Of a DNA stretch of 8,260 nucleotides, positions 4,741 through 8,260 are shown piece by piece. The position numbers and the translations under genes were made by a program. The notes under the pieces are model-generated. The model saw only the letters and a program-made list of their open reading frames with translations. It was not told where the DNA came from and did no database searches. Source of the DNA: an uncultured Christensenellaceae bacterium. Its GTDB lineage: Bacteria; Bacillota; Clostridia; Christensenellales; UBA3700. The DNA lies in assembly GCA_910588015.1 (NCBI GenBank), contig CAJUOK010000041.1, forward strand, positions 1 to 8,260, in the 5' to 3' direction. Positions within the stretch are counted from its first letter, which is position 1; each line of letters opens with the position of its first letter.

Positions 4741-6405
4741 ATGGCATTGAGAAGTGAATATTTGACAAAAGGAGTCGAAACGGCTCCGCAAAGGTCGCTG
4801 TTGTATGCTTGCGGCTATACCAAAGAAGAGCTTGAACGCCCGCTTATCGGCGTTGTATCGGCGCATAGCGATATAGTGCCGGGACATATCAACCTTGACA
4901 AAATGACCGAGGCGGTCAAAGCGGGAGTGAGATTGGCAGGCGGTACGCCTATTATGGTTCCGTCTATCGGAGTGTGCGACGGCATAGCTATGGGACATAT
5001 CGGAATGAAATATTCCTTGGCTTCTAGAGAACTCATTGCCGACAGCGTCGAGACAATGACAATGGCGCACTGTTTTGACGGACTTGTGCTTGTTCCCAAC
5101 TGCGATAAAATAGTGCCGGGTATGGTTATGGCGGCAGTGAGAATGAATATACCCGCCGTAGTCGTAAGCGGCGGTCCTATGATGGCAGGCACGGTATGCA
5201 ATCAAGAAACTTCGCTTTCCAAAATGTTTGAGGCAGTCGGCGCAAGAAAAGCAAATATTATTGACGACAAAGAACTTCTCGAATACGAAGAGAATTGCTG
5301 TCCTTCTTGCGGTTCTTGTTCCGGTATGTATACCGCCAATTCAATGAACTGCCTTTGCGAAGCAATAGGTATCGCATTGCCGGGTAACGGAACTATTCCC
5401 GCAGTTATGAGCGCAAGAATCGCGCTTGCAAAACACGCGGGTATGGCGATAATGGACCTTGTTAAGCGCAACGTTAAAGCAAGAGACATTATCAATGAAA
5501 AGTCTATTCGCAACGCTCTTGCCTGCGATATGGCATTGGGCTGTTCGAGCAACAGCGTATTGCATTTGCTTGCGATTTCCAACGAAGCGGGATTTCCGCT
5601 TGATTTAAAGACTATCAACGAGATAAGCGCGGTGACTCCGAATCTGTGTCACCTTGCGCCCGCCGGTCCCACTCATATGCAGGATTTGAACGCGGCAGGC
5701 GGCGTGCAAGCCGTGCTTGCAGAACTTGCAAAGAAAAATCTTATTGACACCTCGGCAATCACCGCGACGGGCAAGACCGTCGGAGAAAACGTCAAGTCTG
5801 CGTGCGTAAAAGATTACAACACCATAAGGTCGATTGACAATCCTTATTCGCAGACGGGCGGTATAGCCGTTTTGTGGGGAAATATCGCCAAGAACGGTTG
5901 CGTTGTCAAAAGAAGCGCTGTTGCTCCCGAAATGTTGGTGCATTCGGGACCTGCAAGAGTATTTGACTGCGAGGACGACGCTATTGCGGCTATTTACGGC
6001 GGCAAAATCAAAGCGGGCGACGTCGTTGTCATCAGATATGAAGGACCTAAAGGCGGTCCCGGTATGAGAGAGATGCTCAATCCCACTTCCGCTTTGGCAG
6101 GTATGAAACTTGACAAGTGCGTGGCTTTGATAACAGACGGCAGATTTTCCGGCGCGTCCAGAGGCGCGTCGATAGGACACGTCGCTCCCGAAGCAGCCGA
6201 AGGCGGCGAAATCGCATTGGTCAAAGAGGGAGATATAATAGACATCGATATCCCGTCCAACAGCGTCAACGTCAGAGTAGACGAAAAGCAATTGCAGTCG
6301 CGCCGTAGTGGTTTGAAAGAGAGAGAACCCAATATCAAGACGGGCTGGTTGGCTAGATATTCGCGTCTTGTCACAAGCGCAGATAAGGGCGCGGTACTCA
6401 AGTAG
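4741..6405 (+). CDS. ilvD: dihydroxy-acid dehydratase, [4Fe-4S] type
   Basis: Dehydrates 2,3-dihydroxyisovalerate and 2,3-dihydroxy-3-methylvalerate to 2-oxoisovalerate and 2-oxo-3-methylvalerate, the direct precursors of valine and isoleucine. The 554 residues are full length. Motifs are GVCDGIAMGHIGM (77-89, Cys79), the cluster ligand Cys121 in NCDKIVPGM, CCPSCGSCSGMYTANSMN (186-203, ligand Cys193) and GRFSGASRGASIGHVAPEAAEGG with the catalytic Ser470. The position that carries the extra cysteine of stable [2Fe-2S] enzymes (P-C-N) reads VPGH here, with Gly48, as in the oxygen-sensitive E. coli enzyme. This points to a [4Fe-4S] cluster and an anaerobic host. The start is set by GGAGGA 6 bases upstream. 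A 214-base gap with a hairpin and a promoter candidate separates it from ilvC. Confidence 0.97.
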   Translation: MALRSEYLTKGVETAPQRSLLYACGYTKEELERPLIGVVSAHSDIVPGHINLDKMTEAVKAGVRLAGGTPIMVPSIGVCDGIAMGHIGMKYSLASRELIADSVETMTMAHCFDGLVLVPNCDKIVPGMVMAAVRMNIPAVVVSGGPMMAGTVCNQETSLSKMFEAVGARKANIIDDKELLEYEENCCPSCGSCSGMYTANSMNCLCEAIGIALPGNGTIPAVMSARIALAKHAGMAIMDLVKRNVKARDIINEKSIRNALACDMALGCSSNSVLHLLAISNEAGFPLDLKTINEISAVTPNLCHLAPAGPTHMQDLNAAGGVQAVLAELAKKNLIDTSAITATGKTVGENVKSACVKDYNTIRSIDNPYSQTGGIAVLWGNIAKNGCVVKRSAVAPEMLVHSGPARVFDCEDDAIAAIYGGKIKAGDVVVIRYEGPKGGPGMREMLNPTSALAGMKLDKCVALITDGRFSGASRGASIGHVAPEAAEGGEIALVKEGDIIDIDIPSNSVNVRVDEKQLQSRRSGLKEREPNIKTGWLARYSRLVTSADKGAVLK

Positions 6406-6438
6406 GCGTGACTGCGGTCGAGAGAATGGAATAAGATT

Positions 6439-6450
6439 TGTCATTTCGAC
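6439..6450 (-). repeat. remnant of the dispersed repeat in the ilvD-ilvA gap
   Basis: TGTCATTTCGAC is the reverse complement of the GTCGAAATGACA core shared by the repeats at 189-443. The flanking sequence (GGTCGAGAGAATGG upstream) is only loosely similar. It could be a decayed copy in the 111-base gap between ilvD and ilvA. I see no well-formed promoter or terminator in this gap, so ilvA is probably read from the ilvD transcript. Confidence 0.4.
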
Positions 6451-6516
6451 CTAAGTTGATAAGCTCTACAGTATAAAAATTAACCAAAGTAATAATCAAT
6501 AAAGGACAAAGTATTT

Positions 6517-7710
6517 ATGTTGACTTTAGATAAAGTATATCACGCTTCCTACGTTTTAAAAGAGGCGATAAGAGAGACCGACGTAATCTATGCGCCCAAA
6601 ATAAAGGCAGGCGCAGAAGTTTTTCTCAAGACGGAAAATCTTCAAGTTACAGGCTCTTTTAAGGTGCGCGGAGCATATTACAAGATTTCGCAATTGAGCG
6701 ACGAGGAAAAGAAAAAGGGCGTTATCGCCTGTTCGGCGGGCAATCACGCTCAAGGCGTAGCGCTTGCGGCAAAAAAGAACGGCATTAAGTCGCTTATTTG
6801 TCTTCCCGACGGAGCTCCCATATCCAAGGTAGAGGCTACGAGAAGCTACGGCGCGGATATTTGTCTTGTCAAGGGCGTATACGACGACGCATACAACACG
6901 GCGCTCAAACTCAAAGACGAAAAGGGATATACATTCATTCATCCCTTCAACGACGAGGACGTAATTGCAGGACAGGGAACTATAGGATTGGAAATTCTCA
7001 ATCAGATTGGCGACTTGGACGCAATAGTCGTGCCTATCGGCGGCGGCGGACTTATTGCTGGATTGGCATTTGCCGCAAAGTCTCTCAAACCGTCTATTAA
7101 GATTTACGGCGTACAGGCGAGCGGCGCTCCGAGTATGCAAAAGTCTTTTGAGCAGCACAAGATAGTCAAGTTAGACAGCGTGCATACCATTGCCGACGGT
7201 ATTGCGGTAAAAGAGCCGGGCGACCTTACCTTTGAGCTGATATCCAAATACGTCGACGGTATCGTCACGGTCACTGACGACGAAATCTCCGCGGCGATTC
7301 TCGCGTTGATAGAACAGCACAAAATGGTTGCCGAGGGCGCAGGCGCAGTGTCTGTCGCGGCGACTATGTTCGGCAAGATACCTACCGACGGCAAGAAAAT
7401 TTGCTGTCTTGTATCGGGAGGTAATATCGACGTTACGATACTATCGAGAGTTATTAAAAGAGGGCTCGTTATGAGCGGTCGCAATTATCTTGTCACTTTA
7501 GAGCTTGTAGATAAGCCGGGACAGCTGACTGCGGTGTCCAATATCATATCTGATTTGGGCGGCAACGTAATATCCATACATCACGAACGCTCCAACGAGG
7601 GTAGCGACGTCAACGGTTGTTTCTTGCGTATTCAGATAGAGACAAAGAATTTTGACCATATTCACAAAATAGAAAGCGAGCTTACCAAAGCAGGCTTCAA
7701 AATTATATAG
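6517..7710 (+). CDS. ilvA: threonine ammonia-lyase with a single C-terminal ACT domain
   Basis: PLP enzyme that deaminates L-threonine to 2-oxobutanoate and ammonia, supplying the four-carbon precursor of isoleucine; serine is a common side substrate. The 397 residues match the short form of about 400 residues with one ACT domain. The fold type II catalytic core carries the PLP lysine Lys49 in TGSFKVRGAYYK, then SAGNHAQGVALAAK, the phosphate-binding loop PIGGGGLIAG (173-182) and the SGGN motif (300-303). The ACT domain (about 324-397) begins YLVTLELVDKPGQL and is the likely site of allosteric amino acid control. This short form occurs in both biosynthetic and catabolic (TdcB-like) enzymes; the ilv neighbours favour biosynthesis. 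AAAGGA lies 10 bases before the ATG. Its stop overlaps the ribosome binding site of ridA. Confidence 0.95.
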   Translation: MLTLDKVYHASYVLKEAIRETDVIYAPKIKAGAEVFLKTENLQVTGSFKVRGAYYKISQLSDEEKKKGVIACSAGNHAQGVALAAKKNGIKSLICLPDGAPISKVEATRSYGADICLVKGVYDDAYNTALKLKDEKGYTFIHPFNDEDVIAGQGTIGLEILNQIGDLDAIVVPIGGGGLIAGLAFAAKSLKPSIKIYGVQASGAPSMQKSFEQHKIVKLDSVHTIADGIAVKEPGDLTFELISKYVDGIVTVTDDEISAAILALIEQHKMVAEGAGAVSVAATMFGKIPTDGKKICCLVSGGNIDVTILSRVIKRGLVMSGRNYLVTLELVDKPGQLTAVSNIISDLGGNVISIHHERSNEGSDVNGCFLRIQIETKNFDHIHKIESELTKAGFKII

Positions 7711-7714
7711 GAGG
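7709..7714 (+). promoter_or_regulatory. ridA ribosome binding site overlapping the ilvA stop
   Basis: A full-consensus AGGAGG begins inside the TAG stop of ilvA (7708-7710) and lies 8 bases before the ridA ATG. Ribosomes finishing ilvA would expose or reuse this site, so translation of the two genes is probably coupled. Confidence 0.8.
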
Positions 7715-7722
7715 CAGTTATT

Positions 7723-8094
7723 ATGAAAGTTATCAGCACACAAAATGCGCCGTCGGCAATAGGACCCTATTCGCAGGCAATGATTAGCGGCGGTATGATA
7801 TACACTTCGGGACAGATAGCTATCAACCCCTCAAACGGCAATATAGATGCGACGACAATACAGGAGCAGACGCATCAAGTTTGCAAGAATGTCAAGGCAG
7901 TGTTGGAAGCGGGCGGTTCTTCACTCGATAAAGTGGTAAAGACTGTTTGTTTTTTGGCGGATATGGGCGATTTTGCTGTGTTCAACGAGATTTATGCGCA
8001 ATATTTCACTTCGAAGCCCGTGCGTTCTTGCGTAGCAGTCAAAACGTTGCCTAAAAACGTGCTTGTAGAAATCGATACTATAGCCGAAGTTTAA
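7723..8094 (+). CDS. ridA: RidA family 2-iminobutanoate/2-iminopropanoate deaminase
   Basis: Hydrolyses the unstable enamine/imine intermediates that PLP dehydratases such as IlvA release (2-aminocrotonate/2-iminobutanoate from threonine, 2-aminoacrylate from serine). This prevents damage to PLP enzymes and speeds 2-oxo acid formation. The 123 residues match the small trimeric YjgF/YER057c/UK114 family. Visible hallmarks are the N-terminal APSAIGPYSQA (9-19), YTSGQIAI (27-34), and PVRSCVAVKTLPKNVLVEID (99-118). The last holds the signature arginine Arg101 that binds the substrate carboxylate (Arg105 in the reference proteins) and the conserved acidic Glu116. It follows ilvA by 12 bases in the same transcript, the classic partner arrangement, and a terminator closes the operon just after it. 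Confidence 0.95.
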   Translation: MKVISTQNAPSAIGPYSQAMISGGMIYTSGQIAINPSNGNIDATTIQEQTHQVCKNVKAVLEAGGSSLDKVVKTVCFLADMGDFAVFNEIYAQYFTSKPVRSCVAVKTLPKNVLVEIDTIAEV

Positions 8095-8113
8095 TAATAT
8101 AAAAATACATTAT

Positions 8114-8149
8114 AAATTCCGATATAAATTTTTTATGTCGGAATTTTTT
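8114..8149 (+). terminator. intrinsic terminator at the end of the ilv cluster
   Basis: A 15-bp stem pairs 8114-8128 (AAATTCCGATATAAA) with 8132-8146 (TTTATGTCGGAATTT), with one T-G pair and a three-base loop. It runs into six Ts (8144-8149). It lies 20 bases after the ridA stop. The A-rich 5' arm means it could also work weakly in the opposite direction. Confidence 0.88.
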
Positions 8150-8260
8150 ATTACCCTTAAAAATTCTTATTTAATAAAATTTTTATAAAAGTTATCAAAA
8201 AATATAAAATTTCTAAAAAAAGTATACTTTTACTGACTGCCGTTTTGCATATCGCGAAAC
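8150..8260. other. AT-rich downstream flank, no gene seen
   Basis: Very AT-rich sequence after the terminator with no supported open frame. The only structure I see is a 14-bp perfect palindrome AAAAGTATACTTTT at 8218-8231, which may belong to the control region of a gene beyond the window. No convincing -35/-10 pair accompanies it. Confidence 0.4.

Noticed and set aside
6451..6480. Possible ilvA promoter (TTGATA at 6456-6461 with TATAAA at 6472-6477)
   Set aside because: The spacer is only 10 bases, too short for sigma-A. No other -35 with proper spacing was found.

Overview
The window is a branched-chain amino acid (isoleucine/valine) biosynthesis locus. All six gene bodies lie on the plus strand. 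The sequence suggests an anaerobic, low-to-moderate GC bacterium, most plausibly an uncultured Clostridia-like Firmicute. The reasons are strong AGGAGG-type ribosome binding sites, sigma-A-like promoters, AT-rich gaps between genes, AGA-rich arginine codons, and a dihydroxy-acid dehydratase of the oxygen-labile [4Fe-4S] type. The taxonomic placement is inference.

Layout: 1-177 is the C-terminal end of an unrecognised gene. 178-696 is a long non-coding stretch with several copies, in both orientations, of a dispersed repeat built around TCGAAATGACA, then a strong bidirectional hairpin (529-561), then a promoter (624-652). 697-1668 encodes a stand-alone DRE-TIM metallolyase/aldolase-like enzyme. 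Then come ilvB (1809-3467), ilvC (3531-4526), ilvD (4741-6405), ilvA (6517-7710) and ridA (7723-8094). A clear intrinsic terminator closes the locus at 8114-8149. The last 110 bases are AT-rich and show no gene.

How the genes work together: IlvA deaminates threonine to 2-oxobutanoate. RidA, translationally coupled to IlvA, removes the reactive enamine/imine intermediates that IlvA releases. IlvB condenses pyruvate with pyruvate or 2-oxobutanoate, IlvC isomerises and reduces the product, and IlvD dehydrates it to the 2-oxo acid precursors of valine and isoleucine. No ilvN regulatory subunit, transaminase (ilvE) or leuABCD is present here. The aldolase-like gene at the head of the cluster has no defined role in the pathway and is the least explained protein.

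Regulation: I see no T-box leader and no leader peptide. Candidate sigma-A promoters precede the aldolase-like gene, ilvB and ilvD. The ilvD promoter holds a perfect 22-bp alternating purine-pyrimidine palindrome that fills its spacer and overlaps both ends. A long hairpin lies just upstream, between ilvC and ilvD. No wholly new biological system is evident. The points most worth following up are the aldolase-like protein, the ilvC-ilvD regulatory region, the KARI cofactor loop and the repeat cluster.
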